DNA of 22,755 bases. Origin: Plakobranchus ocellatus. Taxonomy: Eukaryota > Mollusca > Gastropoda > Plakobranchidae. A model generated the notes under the pieces. The model was not told where the DNA came from. It made no database searches and was given only the letters and a program-made list of their open reading frames with translations. Positions 1 to 9,487 of this stretch are shown here, piece after piece (within the stretch, counting starts at the first letter, position 1; each line of letters starts with the position of its first letter). The DNA is taken from NCBI GenBank assembly GCA_019648995.1, contig BLXT01004960.1, positions 645,815 to 668,569 of the forward strand, read 5' to 3'. The position numbers and the translations under genes were made by a program.

Positions 1-203
1 GCTTCCTGCGATATAGGCATTCACCCATCAACACTTTGCTATTTGTGCTTTGACAAAATTCGCCACATTAAAATTAAGACATTCGTATGCTGGAACAATT
101 GGAAATGCAAGACAACTCGCGCAAAATATTGCTCATATGTGGGTGCCATTTGATAGGAGCTGTGTGTGAGAGATACCAAACAACATCATTAGGAAGTAAA
201 AAA
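1..203 (+). pseudogene. RAG1/Transib-like transposase, N-terminal fragment (copy A)
   Basis: Frame 1 reads a Cys/His patch containing IHPSTLCYLC, then a Trp/Cys-rich stretch, before a TGA at 151-153. The same segment recurs at 4334-4536 with 199 of 203 identical bases, where it sits inside a longer transposase pseudogene. The IHP-x3-C-x2-C arrangement resembles the zinc-binding region before the catalytic core of RAG1 and its transposon relatives; the assignment is inference. The copy starts before the window edge and stops abruptly in an A6 run at 198-203, where it meets the minus-strand Gag-like ORF. Copy A stays open about 15 codons longer than copy B in this frame, so the two copies have acquired different lesions. 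Confidence 0.55.
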
Positions 204-1150
204 CACCATTCGTGACCGTCAGATGGCATGTCACAAATACCTTGCGCCTCAAAAGGCATTGCGGGCCTTTGACCTTCTTTTCTTTGTGTTGTGATTTTTT
301 GTTGGACATGCCCGAGAAAAGAAATGGCATCAGTTAAAGCTTTTACTGCCTGTTTTGCCTTCGGAGGGGCACTTTTGTCAATTTTCGCCATGTCAGTTAT
401 TATTTCTACTGACCTAGCGATGGCTATTGTGGCCTTGGTGATTGTTTTTTGTTGGGATGCCCATATCGTGTCTTTTTTCTTTTGATAATTATTTAATAAA
501 GACCATATGGTTTTGTTGGTTTTCCTTGTCGTGATCGTTTCACAATTCTTTGGCCGCTTATATCTTTGAACTTTCTCCCTCAGCTTTTCATCTTTCATCG
601 GTTCGCTGAGTGACATAGTTATGAAACGTGCCAAGTTTTCCGCAACTGGTGCACCTACCTCTTCGTCTGCCTCATATTCGGCGGACGCTTCTTTGTACCA
701 GTCAGGGGACTCATCGGTGTCATCAATCTCTGACTCGACAGCATCACTACCCGGGGGGTCTGGTTTTTCCACCCGCGGCACTCCTGTGTCAGAGTCATGA
801 GTTGACAATTCCCCTGTCCCGATAGCCTCTAAAATACATTCGTCAACCGATAATTCTTCTTTGGGGTTATCGGAATCTTGTTTCTCTTTGCCTGCCTGTC
901 GGTTCTTTTTCTCTTTCTTCTTACGAGCAGGCGGGGGCAATGGTGAACAGACCGAAGAGGAAGACGGCGAGGAGGACGATTGCTTTCTTTTCTTTCTCAT
1001 CATAAAATTCATGACACTTTCCATGATCATATTATTTTGCTTAATGATGGTGGTTAATTCGTCCTTTTTTGCGTCTTTCTCGTCCGCTTTCCCTCCTTCA
1101 CTAAGCAGTATCTCTTCTTCATGGAGAGAAATGCGATCGCTGTCCATCAT
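74..1150 (-). CDS. Gag-like ORF of a DIRS-type retroelement, 3' truncated
   Basis: A 358-residue open frame from a double Met at 1150. Residues 1-50 are charged; 51-90 hold a Lys/Arg and Ser-rich stretch with two basic clusters that could bind nucleic acid or act as nuclear signals; 95-165 are acidic. From about 166 the pattern GAPVAENLARFI, then DEKLREK, then YKRPKNCE (197-204), then IW at 215-216, followed by a Gln- and Lys-rich helix region, is one I recognise from the first ORF of DIRS-like tyrosine-recombinase retroelements in cnidarians and molluscs. The match is from memory. Residues after about 316 are not Gag: they are antisense of the adjoining transposase fragment, so the native C-terminus is lost. 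No reverse transcriptase, RNase H or tyrosine recombinase follows. It is probably a dead fragment with an intact reading frame. Confidence 0.55.
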   Translation of the reverse strand: MMDSDRISLHEEEILLSEGGKADEKDAKKDELTTIIKQNNMIMESVMNFMMRKKRKQSSSSPSSSSVCSPLPPPARKKKEKKNRQAGKEKQDSDNPKEELSVDECILEAIGTGELSTHDSDTGVPRVEKPDPPGSDAVESEIDDTDESPDWYKEASAEYEADEEVGAPVAENLARFITMSLSEPMKDEKLREKVQRYKRPKNCETITTRKTNKTIWSLLNNYQKKKDTIWASQQKTITKATIAIARSVEIITDMAKIDKSAPPKAKQAVKALTDAISFLGHVQQKITTQRKEGQRPAMPFEAQGICDMPSDGHEWCFLLPNDVVWYLSHTAPIKWHPHMSNILRELSCISNCSSIRMS

Positions 1151-1189
1151 TATTGATTAATGTATAATTGCAGTTGACAATAAAGACCA

Positions 1190-1500
1190 AAATGCCAGAA
1201 GGCTACCGAAATTTTTGTCCAGAAGTCTCTCAAAATATGCGCCTAGAGGGCTATTAAAGTATTCGCCCAGAAGGCTGTTATATTATTTTCCTAGCAGACT
1301 ATAGGATTAATTGCCCAAAAGACTGGTATATTATTTGCCTGGAAGGCTGTTATAATGCTTGTCCAAGAAGGCTGTTATACTATATGCCTAGAAGGCTACT
1401 GAATTGTTTGCCCTGAAGGCTATGTAGTGAATTGCCCAGAAGGCTATGAAGAAAGTGCCCAAAAGTTGTTATAATATATCCCCCGAATGCTACTAAATGA
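1190..1500. repeat. Degenerate tandem repeat, about 30-bp period
   Basis: The phrase CCAGAAGGCT followed by an AT-rich spacer (GTTATATTATT-like) recurs about ten times, with variants such as CCTAGAAGGCTA and CCCTGAAGGCTA. Spacing varies from roughly 28 to 34 bases and copies differ by several substitutions, so it is an old array. It lies exactly between the Gag-like ORF and the 3' end of the nucleoprotein-like pseudogene. No open frame of note crosses it. Confidence 0.75.
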
Positions 1501-1519
1501 TTTACGAATAAATAAATCG

Positions 1520-2847
1520 CTATAAAGGCCAGCAGGAAATTATCCTGCTAGCCGCTTCTTTGAGAGATATTTTATCAAATCTCAATTTGATCGTATCGAT
1601 CCATCTCTCATCTGCTATTATTTCTTTTTCTTCGTCCGTTTCATCGTCATCTCCAAGAGTTGATCCTCCCCCGTCGACATCACTCCCTGATGGTCCTCGA
1701 GGATCGTCATCGGACTCTCCATCTGATTCATTCCCTTCATCTATGACATCAGCTTTTGTAGCTCTTCTGATGTATATGCCAGTCTCTGCAGAAGTTCCAA
1801 GAATGACAGTTTAGCTGCTATTGGGGCAACGACCGGAAGAGGAGCATCAGAAACTTGAATAGCATTTCTTCCTCTGGAATCTCCGCTTGCAGCCAACAAA
1901 GCCATATATAGTATGCATGAAATCCTTTGTTTACTGTAACTGAATAAGGAGATCTTGTAATAAGATTCATGGATCTACAATAAGGTAGATAAGAATCTTC
2001 TTTCATAATTTCTTCAGATTCTTTTTCATACATCCTAATCATTTCATTGGCTGATTCAGCATGAAAACAGATCATCATGGATCTGGGAATAGTCAATGAA
2101 TAGGTCTTGGATACAGAGTTCAATACTGCAAGCATTGTACAATCTTCATACCTCGTCACTATCGTCGCTGCCCGATAATGTTGTTGTTCTTGATCATTGG
2201 ATATTTGAAGAAACATATCCAAAGCCGCAAGAAGTCTCTTGTAATGCATGGCATGCTGAAAACCCAAATAGGCGGTTCCATCTTCTAAAAGTGACTCTAT
2301 ATCAAATGTACCTTCAGAAAATCCAGGCAAATTAACTAGTCCAGTGATTTTCTGTTTGACAGTGGATTTGTAATTGGTCAAAGAGGAGTCAATTTTGTTG
2401 TATCTATATAAGCTCATAAATGCAAAAGCCATTCTGTTTTGATTATCTGGCATTCTTGGATCAGTTGTGGTAACAAGGTTTGTCATTTCATTGGTAGACC
2501 AAACTGGTTCAAGAAAACTCAAGAGGACTTATTGTTGTATTTTTTGAAATGATTACCTGATTGAAAAGTTTGAAATCCTCTTTTAAAGTATATGAGAATT
2601 TTTTCCTCATCCAAACAGCAAGAAAAACATTAATATTGGAAACTGACTTTGTCCAAGCATTGTTCTGGTCGATAGTTGCTTTGAACTCTGCGAGTTTTTC
2701 TTTCCCGTTCCCATCCAAATATACTTGAGGACCCTTTTTGAGATCTTTGTCTATCAAATAATCCGGAGCATGAGGATCTGGTGCCATCCCTATCTGCACA
2801 ATGCGTGCTTTCCCCCCATTACCTCGAGTATGTTTAATATTGAACAT
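1520..2847 (-). pseudogene. Endogenous viral element: nucleoprotein-like, chuvirus/mononegavirus type
   Basis: Protein-like sequence runs along the minus strand in successive frames: a 112-codon ORF (2847-2509), a 234-codon ORF (2522-1818), a third frame covering about 1905-1745, and an acidic tail ending at a TAG at 1520-1522. Total span is about 1.33 kb, near 440 codons. In the 234-codon part, residues 117-131 hold a basic and acidic motif (RAATIVTRYED), 177-181 SYLPY, and 191-194 SPYS followed closely by FHAYY; after the next frame change comes a basic patch ending in RNA. This order resembles what I remember of chuvirus (Jingchuvirales) nucleoproteins, which coat the viral RNA. That is recognition from memory, not a search. 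Frame breaks lie at 2509-2522, in a TA run near 1904-1910 and in a short A run near 1751-1757. No viral polymerase or glycoprotein is present. A host or retroelement gene of unknown family is the alternative. Confidence 0.45.
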
Positions 2848-3008
2848 CTTGAAATTTCAGATCAATCTCTTTCTTTAGAAATTAGGTCTTTAGCAATGTT
2901 AGTACCTAACACCACCATTCAAAAAACTACTCCACACAGGTCGATAGCCCTTACGCGAGGGACAACAACAGTTACTACAATAACGGTTCTCAAATTGTAC
3001 CACCATTC

Positions 3009-3139
3009 CAGTTTCACAAGAGAAACATAAATACGTAGACTGAAGACATCAGTCTGGATAGGCACACAGCCATTTTTCAGTTTCACAAGGGAAACATACA
3101 TTCGTTGACTTTGACAGTAGTCTGGAAAGGCACACAGCC
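3009..3139. repeat. Two-copy 69-bp direct repeat
   Basis: Copy 1 (3009-3071) and copy 2 (3078-3139) both begin CAGTTTCACAAG, continue GAAACATA, and end GGCACACAGCC, with about ten differences. They lie between the nucleoprotein-like pseudogene and the inverted LTR-like arms, in what would be the leader or LTR-proximal part of a minus-strand element. Function unknown. Confidence 0.75.
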
Positions 3140-3197
3140 TCAGGCAATATCATATAACTTCAATCGCCACTTCTCTGCGATTATTCAGTAGGTCCCA

Positions 3198-3728
3198 TGG
3201 TAGGGAGATTAAAATATATTATCTCCCAGTCGACGAGTCCGCTATAACTTGTAGCCAGGATCGCCCACACGACTGTTCGGTACAAGTGAGAAAATAGGAG
3301 TGTTTTTCCTGCTGCCGAAATCCCGCCGATCTGAAGTTTCCTCCAGCTTGCGCTGTCACGTACCTAACCAACCAATCACAACACACACACACCAAACATC
3401 CAACTCTGCTCAGCTAAAATCAAAACATAACTACACTAGTCCCAATGTTTACCAGTCGCCCCCAAAAAATGTTGGCACTAGTGTAGTTATGTTTTGATTT
3501 TAGCTGAGCAGAGTTGGATGTTTGGTGTGTGTGTGTGTGTGTTGTGATTGCTTGGATAGGCCACGTGACAACGCAGGCCGGGCAAAACTTCAGACCGGCG
3601 GGATTTTTGCTGCAGAGAGAACACTCCTATTTTATTCCTCGTACTGAACAGTCATGAAACGATCCTGATCGCAAGTTGTGGCGGATTCGTTGACTGCAGA
3701 GATTATACATTTTAATCTTCTTACCACC
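3198..3728. repeat. Large inverted repeat, head-to-head LTR-like arms
   Basis: The left arm (3198-3440) is the reverse complement of the right arm (3477-3728), with a 36-base spacer. The inner 49 bases (3392-3440 against 3477-3525) are perfect; beyond a CA/TG microsatellite the arms diverge to roughly 80 percent but still pair over their whole length, including the ATAGGAGTG and AGATTAAAA blocks. The right arm begins TGTTGGCACTAGTG just inside the spacer (3471 on), an LTR-like TG start. Read on the minus strand, the other arm starts in a G-rich stretch at about 3465. I interpret this as two LTR-type ends joined at their 5' ends. A fold-back element or a DIRS inverted terminal repeat is also possible. 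Confidence 0.7.
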
Positions 3729-3739
3729 TGATTGAATTG

Positions 3740-4204
3740 CAGCTATTTTTGCATAATCAAACATTGTTATAAGATCATTTTCTTGACCTAATCATGCAAC
3801 ATCTTAGTCTATGTCTCTTTTAGAGCTCCATTTCTCTTGAATAAGCCACTATAACTTGTTTTTCTTTTTGTACCTGTTCATTTATGGATTTTATTCAAAT
3901 AGATTGTGAACTGTCTCTCTCCAATAAGAAAACAGTTTTTTGTATAATTAATTAACTGTTGTTTTTGTAAAACAATTAGCGCCTGCATTGAAAAAGTTTA
4001 ATAATTTTTCAACAACAATTAAGACTGTAAAGAATTGTGGGTTTTTTATTTAAATTTTTCAATTTTAAGACATTTTGTTAGCAGCGCATTCTACATTCCT
4101 CAACTTCAGACAACGAACCCATTCTCCTAGATTATCACAATACTGGATCCTTTATGAATAAAATATGAAAATGGAAAATCATTCTGGAAAAAAAACCATT
4201 TTGA
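3740..4204. other. AT-rich stretch without recognised gene
   Basis: Very AT-rich sequence with T runs and short poly-A tracts (for example 4189-4195). No open frame of note. It may be the left flank or untranslated part of the RAG/Transib-like element that begins just after it, but no terminal inverted repeat was seen. Confidence 0.5.
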
Positions 4205-5975
4205 GTATCGTATAAGTTGTGCTGTACATGTGGTGGCAGAGCCCTTTCTCATAAACAAAAGTGGCAGAAACGAAAACCATACAACTGTGTTGAGCACAAA
4301 AATGACATTTTACTCTCCTTTAGTCTTGGCATTGCTTCCTGCGATATAGGCATTCACCCATCAACACTTTGCTATTTGTGCTTTGACAAAATTCGCCACA
4401 TTAAAATTAAGACATTCATATGCTGGAACAATTGGAAATGCAAGACAACTCGTGCAAATTAGTGCTCATATGTGGGTGCCATTTGATAGGAGCTGTGTGT
4501 GAGAGATACCAAACAACATCATTAGGAAGTAAAAAATATATATATAGCAAAACCCACAATGACACTTCCAAGATCTGCTCCATCTATCACAGAAACAATA
4601 AATACAGATGTATCTCTGCAGCAAAAAGAAAAGTGGCAGCATACTAGTTCAAATGGAAAACAACAACACATTCATAAGACACAAGGAGCACTTACATAAC
4701 AAGACTCTATGATTCCAGAGATTGAGGTCTGGGTAAAGTTTGACGGTGATCATGGCAAAGACAGTCTAAAGTTTACACTGCATATAGCCAACACAGACAA
4801 GCCAAACTCAAGACACAACATGTTCATCATTGCTATTGCTAGAGTCCAAGATATGTATGATAATTTAAAACTATATATGGATATTTTACAAGATTTGAGT
4901 TTTTTAGAATGGATGGGAAAATGATGGTTTTGTTCATGTCCGGAGATTATGATTTTTTAACTAAAATATATGGACTGTCAGGTGCACAAGGCACCTCCCC
5001 ATGTTTGTGGTGTCTTACACCTAAGACCTACATGACTAAGGCTCAACAGAGAGACTTTCCTCTGCATCCTCTGGCAACAATGAGACGAGATTATAGACCT
5101 CATAAAAAATATGGACACGGGTTTTAAAATGTTTCACCTTATTGTAAGTGTAACTATTTGCATCTCCAAATGACAAACATAGAACTTGCCATATAGAAGA
5201 AGCTACCCATGATATAGATGTACAGTTGAGCCTGCAGCATAAGGATGACTAAAGAGGTGCCTACTCTCAGACTGAGACATTGGCCTAGAGCTGAGGAAAT
5301 TGAGGAAACAAACTGATTTTTTCCAAGGCTGTATTATTTTGTCAGACATACAAAAAGAGAAATATCTTTACCAAGAAAAATTAGTGGCTGAGAGCAGAAA
5401 TTGTGTGCTCTTACATTTCAGTCCCTCAGCCCGAGGTCTGAATCCTTTGCTCACAATTAGACAAAATTTTAGATAATACTACAAAATACTACAGCCTCTG
5501 TTTTATAACTGCCAGAGTTTACAAAGACCTCACTTATCGTTAAAAAACCCCCACAAGACTCTACACAAAAACAGAGCATTTTAGACACACCCAATTATCT
5601 ATATGACACATTCACAGACATTCACAATCTAATATCTCACTGGAAACCAGTGGCGCAAGACACTGTACCTCACATTCAGTCATACATCAACATATACACG
5701 ATTAAATACAGAAAACATTTTAATAACAAAATAATCCCCAAACAACACATTTTAGAAAAACATTGTATTCTATGGATACAATTACAACAGAATGGGTTTT
5801 CTATGGCTTTTCATGGAGAGCACTGGGGATGAATTTATTCATGCTTCTGTGGCCAAATTAGAAAGGCGAGGAGCTGTCATTAAAAACAGCCACAAGTTAT
5901 AATGCAATCACAACACCAGTATCTCCATATGCACAGTCTCTAAAACCACCAGTGAAAAAGAGGGGGGGGAATGTA
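4205..5975 (+). pseudogene. RAG1/Transib-like DDE transposase, multiply broken (copy B)
   Basis: Fragments lie in order in several frames. From 4205: a CCTCGG cysteine pair, then IHPSTLCYLC (about 4375). From 4709: WVKFDGDHG at residues 8-16, whose Asp14 is my candidate first catalytic Asp, then KPNSRHN. From 4909: GDYDFL at residues 12-17, YGLSGAQG, and a CLWC zinc-type pair at 32-35. From 5650: PKQHILEKHC at 30-39 and FHGEHWG at 54-60, which continues one frame over (5826 on) into HASVAKLERRG. This motif order fits transposases related to RAG1 and Transib, where an acidic residue follows the H-x4-H region; assignment to that superfamily is inference. Stops and frameshifts throughout, especially 5130-5640, make it inactive. 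No terminal inverted repeats or target duplication were identified. Its first 203 bases after 4334 duplicate the window's left edge. Confidence 0.6.
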
Positions 5976-5984
5976 AATTATTGC

Positions 5985-6695
5985 ACACAAGTATTTAAGT
6001 TGTACATATAATATATCCTCATTGCCTGCAATGAGCAAAGCCTTGTATTTATCACTTTTCTTGAGTTCTTAAACTTGTCCCATCATCCAACTTCAATGAA
6101 TACCTCCTACTGTGCATTGAATCTCAAATAACCTAGGAATGAAAGGCCTCGGGAACTTCTCGTTGAGCAATTTATAAAATTTTATTCTTTTGCATTTAAT
6201 GATTTATCTCTACATTTTTTGTGTAGATTGGCAATATATATGTTTATATGTTTATGATTGTAAACTTCAACTTTTCACTCTGGTTATATAAATTGTATGC
6301 TACCTTTACAGCTCTACACCTTTTTTCTTTATTCTCATTACATTTCTGTTTTGTCTTTAGCCTTTAATATGACTTTGTTTTATTATGTATTCAAATCACA
6401 CCACATAAAAATCTGATTGAAGCTTTTAAAAAAATTATTAAGAGTTTTAAAAATATAAATAGTAATAAGGGGCTTCCCCATGGCCTATTGTGCATGATCT
6501 GTGATGGGGTAATAAGTGGGTCGAGTTATGGAGCAAGCTACTCAAGGCACTCTGGAACTAACGTAGCACTTGTTAACAGCCGTGATGGAATTGAAACAAG
6601 CTCGGCATTATTGCTAAATCTGAGAATGAAACCATAAACAAAAACTTAATGTGTAAATGCACTAAGGATTTCAAAAACCAAATGCTCCAAACACT
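5985..6695. other. AT-rich stretch without recognised gene
   Basis: No convincing coding sequence. A G-run (5963-5970) marks the end of the transposase pseudogene. A short inverted pair (CTCATTG and CAATGAG) occurs near 6019-6036. The part from 6470 to 6600 is less AT-rich and may be an unrecognised repeat, but I see no tRNA-like or LINE-like signature. Confidence 0.5.
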
Positions 6696-6699
6696 ATTT

Positions 6700-7075
6700 C
6701 GAAGTGATACAACATGCATCAAATAAACATGATTTTTTAAGTGATACAACATGTAACAAATAAACATGATTTTTGAAGTGATACAAATGTAACAAATAAA
6801 CATGACTTTTGAAGTGATACAAAGGTAACAAATAAACATGACTTTTGAAGTGATACAAATGTAACAAGGTAATATATGTTTTTGAATTGATGCAAAATAT
6901 ATCAAACATGTTTTTTGAAGGGATACAAAATGTAACAAACAAACATATTTTTGAAGTGACACAAAATGTAACATTAACAAATAAATGTGTTTTTGAAGTG
7001 ATATAAAATGTAACAAACAAACATGTTTTTGAAGTTATATAAAATGTAATGAACATATTTCTGAAGTGATACAAA
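6700..7075. repeat. Minisatellite, about 36-43 bp units
   Basis: About eleven imperfect copies of a unit beginning GAAGTGATACAAAATGTAAC and continuing AAATAAACATGTTTTT. Unit starts fall near 6701, 6738, 6775, 6811, 6847, 6883, 6916, 6953, 6996, 7031 and 7063. The left copies are the most alike and the right copies more diverged. Minus-strand open frames here are only a by-product of the repeat. Confidence 0.85.
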
Positions 7076-7079
7076 ATAT

Positions 7080-8295
7080 TATAAATTAAAATGCTTTTCT
7101 TTTAAAACACAGATTTCATACTTATTAACTTGTATACATCCAACAGCCTTAATCTCAGCCTAAAGCCTCCACAAGAATTATTATGGTTTTCTCCAAAACT
7201 CGAAAGATTCACCTTCAAGCATCTTTTTTTTTTTCTTTTTTTAAAACCCTAATAGTAATAGAAGAAGAAAATCTTCAAGATAAATTAAAATGGGCTTTCA
7301 TCAAACTTTCTGTGACAAAACTGTTTTTCTTTGCCAACATGCAACTCCTGAAGCTGGGTGCAAAACAGATATTATCTATAGTATTAGTAACACTGCCTAC
7401 AATTTAGAGAAGGCTATTAGGATCACTCAAAATTGCTTATCGCAGCCATCTAGCTTGTTATCAAGGAAAACAATAAAATGAAATAATAAAAAAAGTAGAC
7501 CTATATTTTATCGACAATGATATAAAAGTGTCTCAAGTTCTGCTGCTTTAAAAGTGGAATCAGATTAAAAAGACATTATGAATAAAAAACCTATTCCCAT
7601 TTTGTGTCAAGAAGTTTACCTGAAGAGGGATCTCACAATCGTGTAGATAAAAGTACATTAGGTTTGGGGGGTCGGGGGAGAGAAGCCTGCAAAACGGATT
7701 AAATAATTCATTGAAGACAGAAGTAATGTATTTACTCTATGTACATTTTCCAGTTTTCTTCTAGGAACCCTCACATTGACAATTCTTCTTCTGACTCAGT
7801 AAACAGTGTACCCAGAATTCAATGCAAAACACTCTTCCTGCCTTTTGCTTGAGGAAGGACAAATCATTATACATACAGCCCAATGACAGAGGTGTGTGTA
7901 TGCAAACGAGTCTCAAAAAGCTCAAATTTTGGCTGTTCCTTGTAAATGAAAACTCATCACTTTGTGTATTAGCATTGGTACAGCTACTGAAAAAGAGTGA
8001 TTATGCCTCGATTCTGACTCATCAAAATATGGCAAATGACATGTGATTCCCCAGCATGTATCTAGAGTAGACACTGACATCCTGGTATTTTGTCCCTATT
8101 GCAAGGTTCTTTATAAATAGAAATTATTTTCCAAACATATAACCTAAGATATCATGTCATAAGACAAGGGTAAAAAAGGAGACGTGTACAAAAAAATAAC
8201 GCCTTTGGTTGCAAACTCCCATGAATGTATCTGAATCATGTCTAAGAAGATGAAGGGAACAAACACTTATGTGATTTTAAGCCTCAAGTCAAGCT
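7080..8295. other. Intergenic stretch without recognised gene
   Basis: Contains a T-rich run (7207-7235) and a G run (7666-7679). Open frames of 60-75 codons at 7183-7481 and 7822-8046 have no recognisable motif or neighbour in frame and are most likely chance. No repeat family was recognised. Confidence 0.5.
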
Positions 8296-8339
8296 AATTT
8301 TGGTCGATTTTACATCAGCTAATGTTGGGGCCTGCTTTG

Positions 8340-8905
8340 ATCATGCTGGTCGATCAAACGCTGTAGGGTCAATGCTAGACTCTACACTGTGCCTGGCGTG
8401 CAAGCACAAGTGGTTGCCGATGGGTGGTCTGACCACTCACAGTCAGGGCAGCAGTAAGAGAAATTGTGAAGGCTGGCGAGGGGGAGGGAGACTCTACCAT
8501 CCCTGGCGTGCAAGCACAGGTGGTGGTGGACCACGGGGTCAGGGCAGCAGTAAGAGAAATTGTGAGGCCTGGCAAGGGGCAGAAAGACTCTACCATGCCT
8601 GGCGTGCAAGCACAGGTGGTGGTGGTGAACCATGGGGTCAGGGCAGCAGAAAGAGAAATTGTGAGGCCTGGCAAGGGGCAGAAAGACTCTACCATGCCTG
8701 GCGTGCAAGCACAGGTGGTGGTGGTGGACCACGGGGTCAGGGCAGCAGAAAGAGAAATTGTGAGGCCAGGCGATGGGGAGGGAGACTCTACGGTGCCTGG
8801 CATGCAACTTTGCAAGCATATGTAGTGGCGGAAGGGAAGGCTGGTCACTCGCAGTCAGGGCAGCAGTAAAAGAAATTGTGAAGGCTGGCGAGAGGAAGGG
8901 AGCTT
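8340..8905. repeat. Minisatellite, about 99-bp units, open in several frames
   Basis: Five full units plus a partial one. The landmark CCTGGCGTGCAAGCAC recurs at 8392, 8502, 8598, 8697 and (variant) 8796, so spacings are 110, 96, 99 and 99. Each unit also has GGTCAGGGCAGCAG and AGAGAAATTGTGA. It is GC-rich against an AT-rich background. Because the inner spacings are multiples of three, a plus frame (8300-8869, 189 codons, Gly/Arg/Ser-rich) and two minus frames (8375-8848 and 8382-8819) stay open together, which is what a repeat with a stop-free unit gives. I see no domain and do not call a gene. Confidence 0.85.
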
Positions 8906-9086
8906 CTGGCCTGTATTACCGGCAGTACAAAGATGACCCTAAAGTAAGTAAATATCTCTTGAGTAACAAAATTGTATGCAAAGAATGTTGTCTCTCTTTT
9001 CTGTGTGTGTGAATATTATTTTTCTCGTTTTTTTTTCCAATAAGAAAAAAGAAATAAACATCATGCACCTCTCTCTCTCTCTGTAC

Positions 9087-9487
9087 AGGGATGACAAGTT
9101 TGATGTTGAGACAAGAAAGCCTGAGATTGTAAGGTTTGACAATACCACAAAAGGACGTGTAGACAGTATGGACCAGATGGTATCACTCACTAACACAAAC
9201 CAAGAGAAAAACAATCAGATCCATGCCAGTGCTGCTCTTTCACAGCATCTTAGATCTTGCATCCATAGCAGCGCTTGTCTGCTGCAAAACACACCCTATA
9301 CACAAATACAGAATACATCATCACTTAGAACATCAACATCATCCTCATATTCGTCAGCAACAAAAAAAATGCAGCCTATGCCTCAGGTCAAAGAAAGATA
9401 TCAAATTATCAAAAGAAGACCTTCCCTCAACAAAAAAAACCGAACACTTTTCGACCTGCCCCCACAGAAGAAAACACCCACTGCTTA
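9087..9487 (+). pseudogene. piggyBac transposase C-terminal fragment A
   Basis: From 9087 one frame reads RDDKFD, then RKPEIVRFDNTTKGRVDSMDQM, the piggyBac block in which a Lys-Pro-x-Ile segment leads to YN-x-x-K-x-G-V-D-x-x-D-Q (shown here as two touching pieces: RKPEIVRF and DNTTKGRVDSMDQM). About 40 codons later the homology moves to another frame (9223 on): MPVLLFHSILDLASIAALV, the alpha-helical stretch that normally follows, then a Cys-rich KKCSLCLRSKKD like the C-terminal zinc-binding domain. A CT-rich tract ending TACAG (9068-9088) resembles a 3' splice site and AAAGTAAGT at 8940-8948 a donor, so an intron is possible. The catalytic Asp-rich core upstream is absent, replaced by the 99-bp minisatellite. 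Nonfunctional. Confidence 0.7.

Noticed and set aside
861..1160. 99-codon plus-strand ORF
   Set aside because: It is the antisense shadow of the Gag-like ORF, whose motifs are on the minus strand.
2509..2522. Programmed ribosomal frameshift between the two nucleoprotein-like ORFs
   Set aside because: No convincing slippery site was seen, and two further breaks downstream point to ordinary decay or indels.
2725..3030. 101-codon plus-strand ORF
   Set aside because: It overlaps the antisense of the viral-like gene and its leader, and its peptide is not protein-like.
1..4536. The 203-bp direct repeats as a target-site duplication
   Set aside because: Retroelement target duplications are usually a few bases and DIRS elements make none; 203 bases does not fit.
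6573..7074. Two minus-strand ORFs of 147 and 126 codons
   Set aside because: They are translations of the 36-43 bp minisatellite, with repetitive Tyr/Leu/Ser peptides and no domain.
8375..8848. Minus-strand ORFs opposite the 99-bp repeat
   Set aside because: A stop-free repeat unit with a period near a multiple of three opens several frames at once; no domain was recognised.
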